64,000 nucleotides of DNA from Acidithiobacillus montserratensis (GCF_018853465.1 NZ_JABBOU010000023.1:14898-78897), one strand, 5' to 3'; counted from the stretch's first letter, positions 1 to 13,507 are shown. Numbers and translations: made by a program. The notes: generated by a model from the sequence alone, not told the origin.

Positions 1-1
1 T

Positions 2-67
2 TTCAATGTGCTTTTGAAAGAACTGCGTTCCCTGGGTATTGACATTGAATTGGAACAGTCCAAGTAA
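2..67 (+). CDS. rpoB: RNA polymerase beta subunit, 3' end only
   Basis: The last 21 codons and the TAA stop of a reading frame that enters from the left edge. The residues NVLLKELRSLGIDIELEQ match the conserved C-terminus of RpoB. It lies 24 bp upstream of rpoC in the usual rpoB-rpoC order, so the two are almost certainly cotranscribed. The start and nearly all of the gene are outside the window. Confidence 0.9.
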   Translation, partial: FNVLLKELRSLGIDIELEQSK

Positions 68-91
68 TATTTCCGCCCCGGGCGGGCAAGG

Positions 92-3000
92 ATGGATGCG
101 TTGAAAGACTTACTGAAGCTCTTCAAACAAAACGATCAGCAGGAAGAATTTGATGCCATACGAATTGGCATCGCTTCGCCGGACAAGGTGCGTTCCTGGT
201 CTTTTGGTGAAGTAAAAAAGCCCGAAACCATTAATTACCGGACGTTCAAACCCGAACGCGAAGGCTTGTTCTGCGCCAAGATTTTCGGCCCGATCAAGGA
301 CTACGAATGTTTGTGTGGCAAATACAAACGACTCAAGCATCGCGGCGTGGTTTGCGAAAAGTGCGGCGTCGAAGTCACCCAGGCGCGGGTACGCCGCGAA
401 CGTATGGGTCATATAGAGCTGGCCAGTCCGGTCGCGCATATCTGGTTCCTCAAGTCCCTACCCAGCCGGATGGGTATGATTCTCGATATGCCTTTGCGGG
501 ATATTGAGCGGGTCCTGTATTTTGAGGCCTATGTGGTGGTGGATCCCGGTGTGACGACCCTCGAACGCGGCCTCATCATGAGTGAGGACCAGTACCTTGA
601 TGCCCTCGAAGAACATGGGGATGAATTTGTCGCCAAGATGGGTGCGGAAGGCATTCGTGATTTGCTCCGGGGCATTCCTCTGGTGCAGGAAATCGAGCGG
701 ATTCGCAATGAACTGCGCGAGAGCAACTCCGACACCAAGACCAAAAAACTGAGCAAGCGCCTGAAAATTCTGGAAGGCTTTGAGTCTTCCGGTAATCGTC
801 CGGAATGGATGATCATGGAAGTGCTGCCGGTGCTGCCCCCGGATTTGCGCCCGCTGGTACCCCTGGATGGTGGACGTTTTGCCACTTCAGACCTGAACGA
901 TCTGTATCGTCGGGTCATCAACCGTAACAACCGGCTCAAGCGTCTGCTCGAACTGAAAGCCCCGGATATTATCGTCCGGAATGAAAAGCGCATGCTCCAG
1001 GAAGCGGTGGACGCCCTGTTGGACAATGGCCGGCGTGGCCGGGCCATTTCCGGGCCCAACAAGCGTCCCCTCAAGTCCCTGGCTGATATGATCAAGGGTA
1101 AGCAGGGCCGTTTCCGTCAGAATCTCCTGGGCAAGCGAGTGGATTACTCCGGCCGTTCGGTGATTGTGGTGGGGCCGGAATTACGTCTGCATCAATGCGG
1201 CCTGCCCAAGAAAATGGCTCTTGAGCTTTTCAAGCCCTTTATTTTCAACAAGCTCGAAGAGCGGGGTCTGGCTACGACCATCAAGGCGGCCAAACGTCTG
1301 GTCGAACAGGAAAAGCCCGAAGTTTGGGATATTCTGGAAGAAGTCATTCGTGAGCATCCGGTCATGCTCAACCGCGCGCCGACCCTCCACCGTTTGGGTA
1401 TCCAGGCTTTCGAGCCGGTATTGATCGAAGGCAAGGCCATTCAGCTGCATCCTCTGGTTTGTGCGGCCTATAATGCCGACTTTGACGGTGACCAGATGGC
1501 AGTACACGTACCGCTTTCTCTGGAAGCCCAGCTCGAAGCCCGTACCCTGATGATGTCCACCAACAATATTCTCAGCCCGGCCAACGGTGATCCGGTCATC
1601 GTGCCGTCACAGGATATTGTGCTGGGTCTCTACTATGTCAGCCAGGAACGCGCCGATGCCAAGGGTACCGGCAGCATGTTTGCCGACATCCGCGAAGTAC
1701 GCCGGGCTTACGAGAGCGGGGAAGTGGGCCTGCACGCGCGTATCACGGTGCGTTTCCGGGGCGAACGTCTAGAGACGACGGCTGGCCGCGCCCTGCTCGG
1801 TGATATTTTACCTGAGGGATTGCCCTTCAGCGTGATCAACAGGGTGCTGAAGAAAAAGGTGATCGGTGAACTGATCAATACCTGTTATCGACGTTTGGGG
1901 ATTAAAGATACCGTCATTTTTGCCGATCAGCTCATGTACACCGGGTTCCGGATGGCCACCCGGGCGGGTATTTCCTTCGGTGCCGGAGACATGGTCACCC
2001 CGCAGGAGAAAGAAGGCATTCTCAGCCGTTCCGAAGACGAGGTGAAAGCCATACAGGCCCAGTACACATCTGGTCTGGTCACCGAAGGTGAGCGCTACAA
2101 TAAGGTGGTGGACATCTGGTCCAGAGCTACCGATGAAGTAGCGAAAGCGATGATGGATCGGGTTAGCAAGGAAACCGTTACCTTGCCGGACGGGAGCAGC
2201 GTGCAGCAGGATTCCTTCAACTCCATCTTTATGATGGCTGATTCCGGCGCCCGTGGTTCTGCTGCCCAGATTCGTCAGTTGGCAGGTATGCGTGGCCTGA
2301 TGGCCAAGCCGGATGGTTCGATTATCGAGACACCCATTACCGCGAACTTCCGCGAAGGGCTTAACGTACTGCAGTACTTCATCTCCACTCACGGTGCCCG
2401 GAAGGGCCTGGCGGATACGGCACTGAAGACCGCGAACTCCGGCTATCTGACGCGCCGACTGGTAGATGTCACCCAGGATCTGGTGGTGGTGGAACATGAT
2501 TGCGGCTCGGAAGAGGGGCTGCCCATGACCTCACTGGTGGAAGGGGGCGAAGTCATTGAACCCCTGCGCGATCGAGTGCTCGGTCGTGTTCTGGCGGAAG
2601 ATCTGGTGCATCCCAATACCGGAGATATTGTCATCGCCCGCAACACCCTGTTGACTGAACAGCATCTGGGTCAACTCGACGAGCTGGGCGTGGATGGCCT
2701 GAAAGTGCGCTCGCCGTTAACCTGCCATTCCCGGCACGGAGTCTGCGCGCTTTGCTATGGTCGCGATCTGGCCAGAGGCCACCTGGTCAATGCCGGTGAG
2801 GCGGTCGGCGTGATTGCTGCGCAATCCATCGGTGAACCGGGCACCCAGTTGACCATGCGGACCTTCCACATTGGTGGTGCGGCCAGTCGTTCTGCCGCCC
2901 AGAGCAGTCTGGACGTGAAGCAGGGCGGTGTCTTCCATTATCAGGCGAACTTGCGGGTGGTGACTCATTCCAGTGGACGCCATGTGGTGGTCGGCCGGAA

Positions 3001-4258
3001 TGGTGAAGTAACCGTAACCGACGAGCAGGGCCGTGAAAAGGAACGCTACAAGATGCCCTACGGCGCTACCCTGCTGGTCAATGACAATGCTTCGGTCACT
3101 GCCGGTATGCGGGTAGCGGAATGGGATCCCCACACCCGCCCGATTGTCAGTGAAGTGGGTGGTAAAATCTCCCTCAAGGACGCCGTGGAAGGTGCCAGTG
3201 TCGCCATTCAGACCGATGAAATCACCGGTTTGTCAACCCTGATGGTCATCGATGCCAAGCAGCGCCCTGCCCATGGTCGGGACCTGCGCCCGGTCATCAG
3301 CATCCTCGATGAGAAAGGCCAGGATCTGAAGCTGCCCGGCACTGATCTCCCGGCCCGTTATTTCCTCCCCGCCCGTGCCATTATCGCGGTACAGGAAGGT
3401 ATGGAAATTTTCCCCGGCGATATTCTGGCCCGTCTGCCTGCCGGTACCACGAAGACCCGTGACATCACCGGTGGTTTGCCGCGTGTGGCCGAATTGTTCG
3501 AAGCCCGTCGTCCCAAGGATTTTGCGATTATTGCGGAACACGAGGGTATTGTCGGCTTCGGCAAGGACACAAAGGGCAAGCAGCGCCTTATCATCACCGA
3601 TGAAAACGGCGAACAGCACGAATATCTGATTCCCAAGGGGCGGCACGTCACCGTGTATGAAGGTGAGCGTGTGGTCCCCGGTGAACAGTTAGTCGAAGGT
3701 CAGCCGGTGCCCCACGACATCTTGCGGGTACTGGGCGTACAAGCGCTGGCCAACTACATCGTCGACGAAGTCCAGGACGTGTATCGTCTGCAGGGTGTAC
3801 GGATTAACGACAAGCACATCGAAGTGATCCTCCGGCAGATGCTGCGTCGTGTGGAAGTCACTTCCAGTGGGGATGGCACCTTTATCCCCGGAGATCAGGT
3901 TGATCGGGCCCGGGTGGAAGATGAAAATGCCCGACTGGAACGGGAAGGCAAGGAAGTGGCGCGTTTTACGCCAATGCTGCTGGGTATCACCAAGGCCAGT
4001 TTGTCAACTGAGTCCTTTATTTCGGCGGCAAGTTTCCAGGAAACCACCCGTGTACTGACCGAAGCGGCAGTGTCCGGAAAACTGGATGATCTGCGTGGTC
4101 TGAAAGAAAACGTCATTGTGGGGCGTCTGGTACCGGCAGGTACCGGTCTGGCCTACCATGAACATCGGCGGCGCTTGAATCGAGGCGAAACACTCAGTAC
4201 CGGGGAAAAATCCGTCGCGGCGACGACAGAAATACTGCTCGATAGCGAAAACCCGTAA
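92..4258 (+). CDS. rpoC: DNA-directed RNA polymerase subunit beta'
   Basis: Largest subunit of RNA polymerase, 1388 aa, close to the usual gammaproteobacterial length (about 1400). The N-terminal zinc site is C73, C75, C88 and C91. The Mg-binding catalytic motif NADFDGD is at residues 461-467. A second zinc site is visible further on in the segment [11 protein letters not shown]. It carries out template-directed RNA synthesis together with RpoB and RpoA, the latter encoded at 21.3 kb. The ATG at 92 is the first in-frame start after rpoB. Nothing is truncated or unusual. Confidence 0.98.
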   Translation: MDALKDLLKLFKQNDQQEEFDAIRIGIASPDKVRSWSFGEVKKPETINYRTFKPEREGLFCAKIFGPIKDYECLCGKYKRLKHRGVVCEKCGVEVTQARVRRERMGHIELASPVAHIWFLKSLPSRMGMILDMPLRDIERVLYFEAYVVVDPGVTTLERGLIMSEDQYLDALEEHGDEFVAKMGAEGIRDLLRGIPLVQEIERIRNELRESNSDTKTKKLSKRLKILEGFESSGNRPEWMIMEVLPVLPPDLRPLVPLDGGRFATSDLNDLYRRVINRNNRLKRLLELKAPDIIVRNEKRMLQEAVDALLDNGRRGRAISGPNKRPLKSLADMIKGKQGRFRQNLLGKRVDYSGRSVIVVGPELRLHQCGLPKKMALELFKPFIFNKLEERGLATTIKAAKRLVEQEKPEVWDILEEVIREHPVMLNRAPTLHRLGIQAFEPVLIEGKAIQLHPLVCAAYNADFDGDQMAVHVPLSLEAQLEARTLMMSTNNILSPANGDPVIVPSQDIVLGLYYVSQERADAKGTGSMFADIREVRRAYESGEVGLHARITVRFRGERLETTAGRALLGDILPEGLPFSVINRVLKKKVIGELINTCYRRLGIKDTVIFADQLMYTGFRMATRAGISFGAGDMVTPQEKEGILSRSEDEVKAIQAQYTSGLVTEGERYNKVVDIWSRATDEVAKAMMDRVSKETVTLPDGSSVQQDSFNSIFMMADSGARGSAAQIRQLAGMRGLMAKPDGSIIETPITANFREGLNVLQYFISTHGARKGLADTALKTANSGYLTRRLVDVTQDLVVVEHDCGSEEGLPMTSLVEGGEVIEPLRDRVLGRVLAEDLVHPNTGDIVIARNTLLTEQHLGQLDELGVDGLKVRSPLTCHSRHGVCALCYGRDLARGHLVNAGEAVGVIAAQSIGEPGTQLTMRTFHIGGAASRSAAQSSLDVKQGGVFHYQANLRVVTHSSGRHVVVGRNGEVTVTDEQGREKERYKMPYGATLLVNDNASVTAGMRVAEWDPHTRPIVSEVGGKISLKDAVEGASVAIQTDEITGLSTLMVIDAKQRPAHGRDLRPVISILDEKGQDLKLPGTDLPARYFLPARAIIAVQEGMEIFPGDILARLPAGTTKTRDITGGLPRVAELFEARRPKDFAIIAEHEGIVGFGKDTKGKQRLIITDENGEQHEYLIPKGRHVTVYEGERVVPGEQLVEGQPVPHDILRVLGVQALANYIVDEVQDVYRLQGVRINDKHIEVILRQMLRRVEVTSSGDGTFIPGDQVDRARVEDENARLEREGKEVARFTPMLLGITKASLSTESFISAASFQETTRVLTEAAVSGKLDDLRGLKENVIVGRLVPAGTGLAYHEHRRRLNRGETLSTGEKSVAATTEILLDSENP

Positions 4259-4285
4259 TTTTGTAAGGTATGTCCGAGGCTTGCC

Positions 4286-4314
4286 TTGACAGTCAGGGCC
4301 AGCCTCACTAGAAT
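4286..4314 (+). promoter_or_regulatory. sigma70-type promoter of the str operon
   Basis: TTGACA at 4286-4291 and TAGAAT at 4309-4314 are separated by exactly 17 bp. Both hexamers are near consensus. The site is in the 109-bp gap between rpoC and rpsL, with the predicted start about 45 bp before rpsL. It would drive rpsL and the long ribosomal run independently of rpoBC. Confidence 0.8.
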
Positions 4315-4367
4315 GCGCCCTCTCATCGGTGAGGCTGGGTGCCATCATCGTACTCTGGAGATTGTAA

Positions 4368-4739
4368 ATGCCCACATTAAATCAACTCGTGCGCAAGCCA
4401 CGCAAGCGGCCTGTCGCCAAAAGCAAGGTGCCAGCCCTGGACGCGAATCCCCAAAAACGTGGGGTATGCACCCGTGTGTACACCACAACGCCTAAAAAGC
4501 CCAACTCGGCACTGCGTAAGGTCGCCCGTGTGCGTCTCACCAATGGTTTTGAGGTCAGTAGTTACATTCCTGGTGAAGGTCACAACCTCCAGGAGCACTC
4601 GGTGGTGTTGATCCGTGGTGGCCGTGTCAAGGATTTACCCGGCGTTCGTTATCATATTGTGCGTGGTACCCTGGATACTGCTGGCGTGAAAAACCGCAAA
4701 CAGTCCCGCTCCAAGTACGGCGCCAAGCGTCCCAAATAA
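4368..4739 (+). CDS. rpsL: 30S ribosomal protein S12
   Basis: Decoding-centre protein of the small subunit, 123 aa, essentially full family length. The loop [12 protein letters not shown] contains K43, the residue whose changes classically give streptomycin resistance; it is wild type here. The second loop ([13 protein letters not shown]) is also intact. First gene of the str operon (rpsL-rpsG-fusA-tuf), behind a strong promoter. The ATG at 4368 follows a GGAG-type ribosome binding site. Confidence 0.98.
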   Translation: MPTLNQLVRKPRKRPVAKSKVPALDANPQKRGVCTRVYTTTPKKPNSALRKVARVRLTNGFEVSSYIPGEGHNLQEHSVVLIRGGRVKDLPGVRYHIVRGTLDTAGVKNRKQSRSKYGAKRPK

Positions 4740-4765
4740 GCAGAAATTGAAGGAGTTGTTGCGCC

Positions 4766-5236
4766 ATGCCCAGACGTCGTGAAGTCCCCAAGCGGGTTGT
4801 CCTCCCGGATCCCAAATACAAAGAAGAAATCATCGCCAAATTTGCCAACGTCATGATGCGTGACGGCAAAAAAAGTACAGCGGAGAAAATTGTTTATGGT
4901 GCTCTCGAAATGGTTGCGGAGCGCAGCAAGAATGATGCGCTGGAAATATTCCGCAAGGCCATTGACAACGTCCGCCCGGTGGTGGAAGTCAAGAGCCGAC
5001 GCGTGGGTGGTGCCACCTATCAGGTTCCGGTAGAAATCCGCTCGGATCGCAGAATGGCTTTGGCCATGCGCTGGCTGCGCGACTCCGCGCGCAAGCGTAA
5101 CGAAAAATCCATGGGCAACCGTCTGGCTGCCGAAATTCTGGAAGCGGCAGAAAATCGTGGTAATGCCGTGCGTAAGCGGGAAGAAACCCACCGCATGGCT
5201 GAAGCCAACAAGGCTTTTGCCCATTTCCGTTGGTAA
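4766..5236 (+). CDS. rpsG: 30S ribosomal protein S7
   Basis: Head-nucleating small-subunit protein that contacts 16S rRNA and mRNA near the exit; 156 aa, normal length. It begins [10 protein letters not shown], as S7 proteins do, after an AAGGAG site. Second gene of the str operon, 26 bp after rpsL and 32 bp before fusA. In E. coli S7 represses this operon translationally; whether that holds here cannot be read from the sequence. Confidence 0.97.
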   Translation: MPRRREVPKRVVLPDPKYKEEIIAKFANVMMRDGKKSTAEKIVYGALEMVAERSKNDALEIFRKAIDNVRPVVEVKSRRVGGATYQVPVEIRSDRRMALAMRWLRDSARKRNEKSMGNRLAAEILEAAENRGNAVRKREETHRMAEANKAFAHFRW

Positions 5237-5268
5237 TTGACCAGACTCTGACCCAAAAGGACTAAACT

Positions 5269-7368
5269 GTGGCTCGCACGACCCCCATTGAACGTTATCG
5301 CAATATCGGCATTATGGCGCATATTGATGCCGGCAAAACGACTACTACTGAGCGTATCTTGTTTTACACGGGCGTGTCCCACAAGATTGGTGAGGTGCAT
5401 GAGGGTACGGCCGTCATGGACTGGATGGCCCAGGAGCAGGAGCGGGGTATCACCATCACTTCGGCAGCTACCACCTGTTTCTGGAAAGGGATGGATGGGC
5501 AGCGCGCCGAGCACCGTATCAACATTATTGACACCCCCGGACATGTCGACTTCACCATTGAGGTGGAGCGCTCCCTGCGCGTGCTGGACGGCGCCATGGC
5601 CGTCTTCTGCGCGGTAGGCGGGGTGCAGCCCCAGTCCGAAACCGTATGGCGTCAGGCCAACAAGTACAAGGTTCCGCGTATCGCCTTTGTGAACAAGATG
5701 GATCGCCAGGGTGCCAACTTCAAGCGGGTTGTCGAGCAAATTGCCACCAAACTGAAAGGTAATCCGGTTCCCGTGCAGTTGCCCATTGGTGAAGAAGAAC
5801 GCTTTAGTGGCGTCATCGACCTGATGAAAATGAAGTCCATCAATTGGGATGATGCACTCCAGGGGACGCGCTTTACGGAAGAGGAAATTCCTGCCGATAT
5901 GCGCGAGGAAGCGGAAGCTGCCCGGCATTTCATGGTGGAAGCCATTGCCGATGCCGACGAAGACATCATGATGAAATATCTGGAAGGCGAGGAAATCTCC
6001 ATTCCTGAGCTGCAGGCGGCTTTACGCAAGGCGACCATTGCTGGCACCGCAGTTCCCGTACTCTGCGGCAGTGCATTCAAGAACAAAGGCGTACAGGCTG
6101 CCCTGGATGCGGTTCTGGATTACCTGCCTTCTCCGGTTGATATTGAGGCGGTAGTAGGTACGGATCCGGATACCGGCGCGGAGATTGTGCGTTCTGCTGA
6201 TGATGCAGAGCCCTTTTCGGCTCTGGCGTTCAAAATCGCTACGGATCCTTTTGTCGGTCAGTTGACCTTTTTCCGGGTGTATTCCGGAGTGTTGACCGCG
6301 GGTTCGACGGTGTTGAATCCGGGTCGTAACCAGAAAGAGCGTATCGGTCGGGTGCTCCAGATGCACGCCAACGAACGCCATGAAATCAAGGAAGTACTGG
6401 CAGGTGATATCGCCGCTGCGGTGGGTTTGAAGACCGCCTACACGGGTGACACCCTATGTGATCTCAATAAAGCCATTTCTCTGGAGCAGATGGAATTTCC
6501 CGAACCGGTCATTCATGTGGCGGTGGAACCAAAAACCAAAGCCGACCAGGAAAAAATGGGTATTGCTCTGGGTAAGTTGGCCCAGGAAGATCCTTCGTTC
6601 CGGGTGCGTACCGATCAAGAATCGGGTCAGACCATTATTTCCGGTATGGGTGAGTTGCATCTGGAAATTATCGTCGATCGCATGAAGCGGGAGTTCAACG
6701 TCGAAGCTACGGTGGGCGCTCCCCAGGTAGCCTATCGTGAAACCATCCGTAAAACGGTGGAGGCTGAAGGTAAATTCGTCCGTCAGTCGGGTGGCCGTGG
6801 TCAATATGGTCACGTCTGGCTGCGCCTGGAACCCCTGGAGCCCGGTACCGGCTTCATTTTCGAAAATGCCGTAGTCGGTGGTACGGTGCCCAAAGAATTT
6901 ATCGGCCCGACGGAAAAAGGTGTTGAAGAAGCCCTGGATAATGGTATCATCGCCGGCTTCCCGGTGGTGGACGTCAAGGTCACTATTTTTGATGGTTCCT
7001 ATCATGACGTCGACTCATCGGAAGCCGCCTTTAAAATTGCGGGTTCCATGGGTTTCAAGGCGGGTGCGGCAAAAGCCAACCCGGTCCTGCTGGAACCCAT
7101 ATTTGCTGTGGAAGTGGTGACCCCGGAAGAATACATGGGTGACATCATTGGTGACATCAATAGTCGGCGCGGCATGATGCAGGGCATGGAAGATGAGGCA
7201 GGCGCTAAGGTGATTCGCTGTGAAGTGCCGCTGTCGGAAATGTTTGGTTATGCCACCACCGTGCGTTCGCTTTCGCAAGGTCGTGCCACTTATACCATGC
7301 AGTTTGAGAAGTATATGGAAGTCCCCGGCCATGTGGCCGAGGCTATTGTCAAGAAAAGTCAGCGCTAG
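5269..7368 (+). CDS. fusA: Elongation factor G
   Basis: Ribosome-translocating GTPase, 699 aa. The GTP-binding motifs are all present near the N-terminus: [10 protein letters not shown] (P-loop), DTPGHVDF (G3) and NKMDR (G4). Domains II-V follow without interruption. The start is a GTG at 5269 preceded by AAAGGA. Third gene of the str operon, directly ahead of tuf. Full length, with no sign of being an EF-G2 or tetracycline-resistance paralogue. Confidence 0.97.
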   Translation: MARTTPIERYRNIGIMAHIDAGKTTTTERILFYTGVSHKIGEVHEGTAVMDWMAQEQERGITITSAATTCFWKGMDGQRAEHRINIIDTPGHVDFTIEVERSLRVLDGAMAVFCAVGGVQPQSETVWRQANKYKVPRIAFVNKMDRQGANFKRVVEQIATKLKGNPVPVQLPIGEEERFSGVIDLMKMKSINWDDALQGTRFTEEEIPADMREEAEAARHFMVEAIADADEDIMMKYLEGEEISIPELQAALRKATIAGTAVPVLCGSAFKNKGVQAALDAVLDYLPSPVDIEAVVGTDPDTGAEIVRSADDAEPFSALAFKIATDPFVGQLTFFRVYSGVLTAGSTVLNPGRNQKERIGRVLQMHANERHEIKEVLAGDIAAAVGLKTAYTGDTLCDLNKAISLEQMEFPEPVIHVAVEPKTKADQEKMGIALGKLAQEDPSFRVRTDQESGQTIISGMGELHLEIIVDRMKREFNVEATVGAPQVAYRETIRKTVEAEGKFVRQSGGRGQYGHVWLRLEPLEPGTGFIFENAVVGGTVPKEFIGPTEKGVEEALDNGIIAGFPVVDVKVTIFDGSYHDVDSSEAAFKIAGSMGFKAGAAKANPVLLEPIFAVEVVTPEEYMGDIIGDINSRRGMMQGMEDEAGAKVIRCEVPLSEMFGYATTVRSLSQGRATYTMQFEKYMEVPGHVAEAIVKKSQR

Positions 7369-7388
7369 TCGTAACGGGAGAGTTCAAG

Positions 7389-8578
<1,190 letters not shown>

Positions 8579-8579
<1 letters not shown>

Positions 8580-8887
8580 TGGACAGCTCAAAAATTCGTA
8601 TTCGTCTTAAATCCTATGATTACCGCATGCTGGATATTTCTGCAGCGGAAATCGTCGAAACTGCACGACGTACCGGAGCGCGGGTCTGCGGTCCTATCCC
8701 GTTGCCCACCAAAATTGAGCGCTTTACGGTGTTGCGTTCGCCCCATGTGGACAAAAACTCGCGTGATCAGTTTGAACAGCGAACCCACAAGCGTTTGCTC
8801 GACATCCTTGATCCCAATGATAAAACCGTAGATGCGCTGATCAAGCTAGATCTTGCAGCGGGTGTTGATGTCGAGATCAAGCTGTAA
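8579..8887 (+). CDS. rpsJ: 30S ribosomal protein S10
   Basis: Small-subunit head protein and NusE antitermination factor, 102 aa, full length. Contains the conserved segment [13 protein letters not shown] and ends with a typical VDVEIKL. Starts on the A of the tuf stop (1-nt overlap), implying translational coupling. First gene of the S10 operon. Confidence 0.96.
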
Positions 8888-8906
8888 TTTTAGAAAGGAC
8901 AAGAAA

Positions 8907-9539
8907 ATGGTAATGGGTCTGATCGGACGGAAAGTAGGCATGACGCGCATCCTTGCGGATGATGGTCGGGTGTTGCCGGTAACCGTCATTCATGTGGCAC
9001 CTAACCGGGTGACCCAGATTAAAGATATCGCCACGGATGGTTACTGTGCAGTGCAGGTAGCTTGTGGTGAGCGTCGTCCGCAGCGGGTAACCTCGCCTTT
9101 GGCAGGTCATTTCCGTAAAAGTGGCGTCGTTCCCGGCCGTCTGCTCAAGGAATTTCGCGTCGATGATACGGGTAGCTACTCGCAAGGCGCCGAGATTGGC
9201 CTGAATATTTTCAGCGCCGGGCAAAAAGTGGACGTTACCGGAACCAGTAAAGGTAAAGGTTTCGCGGGTGCCATCAAACGTCATAACTTCCGTAGTAACC
9301 GAGCCAGTCACGGTAACTCGCGGGCCCACAATGCGCCAGGCTCCATCGGCTGCCGTCAGACTCCCGGGCGTGTTTTCAAAGGTAAGAAAATGGCGGGACA
9401 TCTGGGCGATGAACAGGTGACCACCCTTAATCTGGAATTGGTACGCATCGACGAAGCCAGACAGTTGCTGATGATCAAGGGTGCTGTACCCGGTGCACGC
9501 GACGCCGATGTCATCGTGCGTCCTGCAGTCCGCGGTTAG
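8907..9539 (+). CDS. rplC: 50S ribosomal protein L3
   Basis: Large-subunit protein that binds near the 3' end of 23S rRNA and reaches the peptidyl-transferase centre; 210 aa. The frame is open further upstream, but the ATG at 8907 ([12 protein letters not shown]) fits the family N-terminus and has GAAAGGA 6 bp before it. The central loop with [20 protein letters not shown] is the conserved L3 extension. Second gene of the S10 operon. Confidence 0.95.
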   Translation: MVMGLIGRKVGMTRILADDGRVLPVTVIHVAPNRVTQIKDIATDGYCAVQVACGERRPQRVTSPLAGHFRKSGVVPGRLLKEFRVDDTGSYSQGAEIGLNIFSAGQKVDVTGTSKGKGFAGAIKRHNFRSNRASHGNSRAHNAPGSIGCRQTPGRVFKGKKMAGHLGDEQVTTLNLELVRIDEARQLLMIKGAVPGARDADVIVRPAVRG

Positions 9540-9550
9540 GAGAGATAAAC

Positions 9551-10168
9551 ATGCAAGTGCAAAGTCTTGAGATCAGCAGCGGTAAAAATACCGCCATTGA
9601 AGTGGCCGATGGTGTTTTCGATGTGCCCTACAATGAAGCGCTGCTTCACCAAGTAGTCGTTGCCCAGCAGGCGGGTATGCGGACAGCCACCGCACACCAG
9701 AAGAATCGTTCAGCGGTGCGTGGCGGTGGTCGTAAGCCCTGGAAGCAAAAAGGGACGGGCCGTGCCCGTGCCGGAACCATCCGCAGCCCAGTGTGGCGCG
9801 GTGGCGGTCGGGTTTTCCCGGCTGGTGGAGAAAACTATCAGCAAAAGATCAACAAAAAAATGTGGGCCGGTGCCATGCGCACTGTGCTGGCGGAGTTGTT
9901 GCGCCAGGGAAGGCTGCAGGTCATCCAGCGGGAGGATTTTGCAGAAGCCCGTAGCAAAAATGCCCGTGAATGGATTGAACGTGCAGGTGGCACGGACTTT
10001 CTCCTGGTGATGGGCGAAGTTCCGGTCAATCTGTTTCTGAGCCTGCGCAATTTTCCCAGGGTCGGCATTGCAGGTTGGCAGGATATCGGTCCTGCAGATC
10101 TGCTCCAGTATGGTCGCGTCCTGATGGATCAGGATGCGGTCATGAAATTAGGTGAGGTGTACGGATGA
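9551..10168 (+). CDS. rplD: 50S ribosomal protein L4
   Basis: Exit-tunnel protein and, in E. coli, autogenous regulator of the S10 operon; 205 aa. The tunnel loop is recognisable as [18 protein letters not shown]. An AGGAGA ribosome binding site precedes the ATG. The 3' end overlaps rplW by 4 nt (ATGA), so the pair is probably translationally coupled. Confidence 0.96.
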   Translation: MQVQSLEISSGKNTAIEVADGVFDVPYNEALLHQVVVAQQAGMRTATAHQKNRSAVRGGGRKPWKQKGTGRARAGTIRSPVWRGGGRVFPAGGENYQQKINKKMWAGAMRTVLAELLRQGRLQVIQREDFAEARSKNAREWIERAGGTDFLLVMGEVPVNLFLSLRNFPRVGIAGWQDIGPADLLQYGRVLMDQDAVMKLGEVYG

Positions 10169-10458
10169 ATGCGGAACGTAAATACCTGGTCCTGTTGGCT
10201 CCCGTCATCAGTGAAAAAAGCACCATGGTTCAGCAGAAAGCTAACCAGTTTGTGTTTAAAGTAGCGCGGGATTCCACCAAGCTGGAAATCAAGGCGGCGG
10301 TAGAAAAACTTTTTGAAGTACAGGTGTTGTCGGTTCAAACCTGTAACTACATGGGCAAGGAAAAGCGCATGGGCCGTCATGTCGGTCGTCGCTCTTCCTG
10401 GAAGAAGGCTTATGTACGTCTGGCTGAAGGCAACAGCATCGACTACGGCGTGGCCTGA
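10165..10458 (+). CDS. rplW: 50S ribosomal protein L23
   Basis: Tunnel-exit protein that docks trigger factor and SRP; 97 aa. Contains the family segments PVISEKSTM and [17 protein letters not shown]. Overlaps rplD by 4 nt and is followed 16 bp later by rplB. Confidence 0.95.
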   Translation: MNAERKYLVLLAPVISEKSTMVQQKANQFVFKVARDSTKLEIKAAVEKLFEVQVLSVQTCNYMGKEKRMGRHVGRRSSWKKAYVRLAEGNSIDYGVA

Positions 10459-10474
10459 GGAAAGGATCTGAAAA

Positions 10475-11299
10475 ATGGCACTGATTAAAACCAAACCCAC
10501 CTCTGCCGGCCGACGTTTTGTCGTGAAAAGTGTAGAAACACGTCTGCATAAAGGAGACCCCTACCCGGGTCTGGTGGAGTCTCAATCCCATAGTGGTGGA
10601 CGTAACAACCTGGGGCGGATTACCCGTCGCCATCAGGGTGGTGGTCATAAGTCACACTATCGCCTGATTGATTTCAAGCGCAACAAATTCGATGTTCCCG
10701 GTAAGGTGGAACGTCTGGAATATGATCCCAATCGTTCAGCCCATATTGCTTTGGTATGTTATGCGGATGGCGAACGCCGTTACATTCTTGCCGCCAAAGG
10801 CATGAACGTCGGTGATCCCATTCTTTCTGCCGATCAGGCACCCATCAAGCCCGGTAACTGTATGCCTTTGCGTGGCATTCCTGTGGGCTCTGTGGTGCAT
10901 AATATTGAAATGCGCCCTGGCAAGGGTGGTCAGATTGCCCGCTCCGCCGGTGCTTCTGCACAGCTCATGGCCCGTGACGGCGAATATGCGCAATTGCGTC
11001 TACGCTCTGGTGAAGTGCGGCGAATTCATGTATCCTGCCGCGCTACCATTGGTGAGGTCGGTAACGAAGAACACGGCTCTCAACAATTGGGCAAGGCAGG
11101 TGCTACCCGTTGGCGTGGTGTGCGTCCTACCGTACGTGGTGTGGTCATGAACCCGGTAGACCATCCTCACGGTGGTGGTGAAGGTCGCACCTCTGGTGGT
11201 CGTCATCCGGTTTCGCCATGGGGACAGCCGACCAAGGGTTATCGTACCCGTAAAAACAAGCGTACAAGCAATATGATTGTACGGCGTCGTTCGCGTTAG
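10475..11299 (+). CDS. rplB: 50S ribosomal protein L2
   Basis: Primary 23S rRNA-binding protein needed for subunit association and peptidyl transfer; 274 aa, one more than E. coli L2. The functionally important C-terminal loop [18 protein letters not shown] is intact and includes the conserved histidine. Preceded by GAGGAAAGGA. Confidence 0.97.
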   Translation: MALIKTKPTSAGRRFVVKSVETRLHKGDPYPGLVESQSHSGGRNNLGRITRRHQGGGHKSHYRLIDFKRNKFDVPGKVERLEYDPNRSAHIALVCYADGERRYILAAKGMNVGDPILSADQAPIKPGNCMPLRGIPVGSVVHNIEMRPGKGGQIARSAGASAQLMARDGEYAQLRLRSGEVRRIHVSCRATIGEVGNEEHGSQQLGKAGATRWRGVRPTVRGVVMNPVDHPHGGGEGRTSGGRHPVSPWGQPTKGYRTRKNKRTSNMIVRRRSR

Positions 11300-11317
11300 T
11301 GGTAAAGGGGATTTGAC

Positions 11318-11593
11318 GTGCCACGTTCCATTAAAAAAGGTCCGTTCATTGATGAGCATCTGGACCGTAAAGTACAAAGTGCTCAGGCGAGTAGTAGTCG
11401 GCGTCCGATCAAAACCTGGTCGCGTCGCTCCACGATCACGCCTGACTTCATCGGTCTGACCATCAGTGTGCATAATGGTCGTCAGCATATTCCCGTGGTA
11501 GTCAACGAGAATATGGTAGGCCATAAGCTCGGTGAATTTGCCTTGACCCGGACCTTCAAAGGTCATGTGGCTGACAAAAAAGCCAAGCGCTAA
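11318..11593 (+). CDS. rpsS: 30S ribosomal protein S19
   Basis: Head protein binding with S13 near the A site; 91 aa. Begins [14 protein letters not shown] after a GTG start at 11318, with AAGGGG upstream. Typical S19 length and order, between rplB and rplV. Confidence 0.96.
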   Translation: MPRSIKKGPFIDEHLDRKVQSAQASSSRRPIKTWSRRSTITPDFIGLTISVHNGRQHIPVVVNENMVGHKLGEFALTRTFKGHVADKKAKR

Positions 11594-11605
11594 AAGGGGA
11601 TACAG

Positions 11606-11938
11606 ATGAAATCATCAGCGGTACTCAAAGGACTTCAGATGTCTCCCCAGAAGGCGCGCTTGGTTGCTGATCTGGTACGCGGCAAGCCCGTCGACAAGGC
11701 TCTGGAGATTTTGCAGTTCACTAACAAGAAAGCGGCTTTGCCGATTCGCAAGTGTCTGGAATCTGCAATTGCCAATGCTGAAAATAATGAAGGTGCCGAT
11801 GTGGACGCTCTTTTCGTCGAACAGATATTGATCGACGGTGGTGCGGTGCTGAAGCGCTTTGCGGCCCGGGCAAAAGGTCGGGGCTCACGGATCCTGAAAC
11901 GGACCAGCCATATCACGATTGTGGTCGCAGAGAGTTAA
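11606..11938 (+). CDS. rplV: 50S ribosomal protein L22
   Basis: Lines the exit tunnel through a long beta hairpin ([19 protein letters not shown]), the region altered in macrolide-resistant mutants; no insertion or deletion is apparent. 110 aa, same length as E. coli L22. Lies 12 bp after rpsS and 11 bp before rpsC. Confidence 0.96.
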   Translation: MKSSAVLKGLQMSPQKARLVADLVRGKPVDKALEILQFTNKKAALPIRKCLESAIANAENNEGADVDALFVEQILIDGGAVLKRFAARAKGRGSRILKRTSHITIVVAES

Positions 11939-11949
11939 CTGAGGAAGCT

Positions 11950-12612
11950 ATGGGACAAAAAACCAATCCAGTCGGACTGCGTCTGGGAATCATTAAGAAT
12001 TGGAACTCCCGCTGGTACGGGAAGGGCGATTTCCAGGAAAAACTGCTGGAAGACATTAAAATCCGTCAGTTTATTCGCAATCGTCTTTCTGGAGGTGCGG
12101 TTTCTGACATCATCATTGAGCGGCCGGCGCGCAGCGCACGCATCACCGTACATACTGCCCGCCCCGGCATTGTGATCGGTAAAAAAGGCGAAGATATCGA
12201 AAAGCTCCGCCATGATGTGCAGAAACGCATGGGTGTGCCGGTACATATCAATGTGGAGGAAATCCGCAAACCTGAGCTTGACGCGCAACTGGTGGCGGAG
12301 AGCGTAGCCCAGCAGCTGGAGCGGCGAATCATGTTCCGTCGGGCGATGAAACGCGCGGTGACCAATGCCATGCGTTTTGGTGCCTTGGGGATGCGCATCA
12401 ATTGCGCCGGCCGTCTGGGTGGTGCTGAAATCGCCCGTACAGAATGGTATCGCGAAGGACGGGTGCCGTTGCACACTTTGCGTGCCGACATTGATTATGG
12501 ATTTGCCGAGGCCAAGACTACCTACGGGATTATCGGCGTCAAGGTTTGGATTTTTAAGGGCGAGATTCTGGAATGGAGCACGGTGCAAAACACCGCTGCT
12601 CACCAGAAGTAA
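11950..12612 (+). CDS. rpsC: 30S ribosomal protein S3
   Basis: Part of the mRNA entry channel and its helicase; 220 aa. The KH motif is visible as [15 protein letters not shown], and the C-terminal S3 domain follows ([16 protein letters not shown]). Start ATG at 11950 after GAGGAAG. Confidence 0.97.
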   Translation: MGQKTNPVGLRLGIIKNWNSRWYGKGDFQEKLLEDIKIRQFIRNRLSGGAVSDIIIERPARSARITVHTARPGIVIGKKGEDIEKLRHDVQKRMGVPVHINVEEIRKPELDAQLVAESVAQQLERRIMFRRAMKRAVTNAMRFGALGMRINCAGRLGGAEIARTEWYREGRVPLHTLRADIDYGFAEAKTTYGIIGVKVWIFKGEILEWSTVQNTAAHQK

Positions 12613-12624
12613 CAGGAGCTTCTG

Positions 12625-13041
12625 ATGCTGCAGCCTAAACGTACGAAGTTTCGTAAACAACATAAAGGACGCAATCGCGGAATCGCGACACGCGGTAACA
12701 AGGTCAGTTTTGGTGAGTACGGTCTCAAGGCCGTCGGTCGTGGCAGAATTACCGCCCGCCAATTGGAAGCTGCGCGGCGTGCCATAAGTCGTCACGTCAA
12801 GCGTGGTGGTCGCATCTGGATTCGCATTTTCCCAGATAAACCGATCAGTAAAAAACCGGCTGAAGTCCGCATGGGTAAAGGTAAAGGTAACCCCGAATAT
12901 TGGGTCGCCCTCATCCAGCCGGGTAAAGTGCTGTATGAAATGGAAGGTGTCAGTGAGGAAATTGCGCGTGAAGCTTTTGCTTTGGGTGCAGCCAAGCTGC
13001 CGGTGCAGACCGTATTTGTGAGTCGGCGGGTGATGGGATGA
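12625..13041 (+). CDS. rplP: 50S ribosomal protein L16
   Basis: Organises the tRNA-binding architecture of the large subunit; 138 aa. The family signature [14 protein letters not shown] is present. Its stop overlaps rpmC by 4 nt (ATGA). Confidence 0.96.
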   Translation: MLQPKRTKFRKQHKGRNRGIATRGNKVSFGEYGLKAVGRGRITARQLEAARRAISRHVKRGGRIWIRIFPDKPISKKPAEVRMGKGKGNPEYWVALIQPGKVLYEMEGVSEEIAREAFALGAAKLPVQTVFVSRRVMG

Positions 13042-13232
13042 AAGCACAGGAAATACATAAGCTGGATCTGGCAGGTTGCCAGGCCGAACTGATGCTCTTG
13101 TTGGAAGAGCAGTTCAAGCTGAGGATGCAGCATGCGACAGGTCAGCTTGCCAAAACCACGCGTTTGCGTACCGTACGCAGGGATATTGCGCGGGTGCGTA
13201 CCGCGATCAGTGCCAAGAAGGGAGTGCAGTGA
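13038..13232 (+). CDS. rpmC: 50S ribosomal protein L29
   Basis: Small helical tunnel-exit protein, 64 aa ([10 protein letters not shown]...). Overlaps both neighbours: 4 nt with rplP and 1 nt with rpsQ (TGATG), which suggests strict translational coupling across L16-L29-S17. Confidence 0.94.
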   Translation: MKAQEIHKLDLAGCQAELMLLLEEQFKLRMQHATGQLAKTTRLRTVRRDIARVRTAISAKKGVQ

Positions 13233-13507
13233 TGAGTGAAACAAAAAATCCGCGCAGTCTCGTCGGCACCGTGGTCAGTGATCGTATGGACAAGACCATT
13301 GTGGTTCTGGTGGAAAGGCGAATCCAGCATCCCTTGTATAAAAAATATATCCGCCGTTCCAAAAAGTTTCATGCCCATGATGCAGATAATGCCTGTCATA
13401 TTGGGGACACGGTGAAAATTGAAGAATGTCGGCCGTTGTCCAAAACCAAAAGCTGGCGTCTGGTCAATGTGATCAGCGTGGGCATTAGTGAAGGAGATAA
13501 CGCATGA
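13232..13507 (+). CDS. rpsQ: 30S ribosomal protein S17
   Basis: Early-assembling 16S rRNA binder, 91 aa. The frame is open well upstream inside rpmC, but MSETKNPRS at 13232 gives the family length and is preceded by AAGGGAG. Core motif [12 protein letters not shown] is present. Overlaps rplN by 4 nt. Confidence 0.93.
   Translation: MSETKNPRSLVGTVVSDRMDKTIVVLVERRIQHPLYKKYIRRSKKFHAHDADNACHIGDTVKIEECRPLSKTKSWRLVNVISVGISEGDNA

Noticed and set aside
11935..13047. 370-codon minus-strand open frame across rplV, rpsC and rplP
   Set aside because: Opposes three conserved ribosomal genes with good starts; no family similarity.
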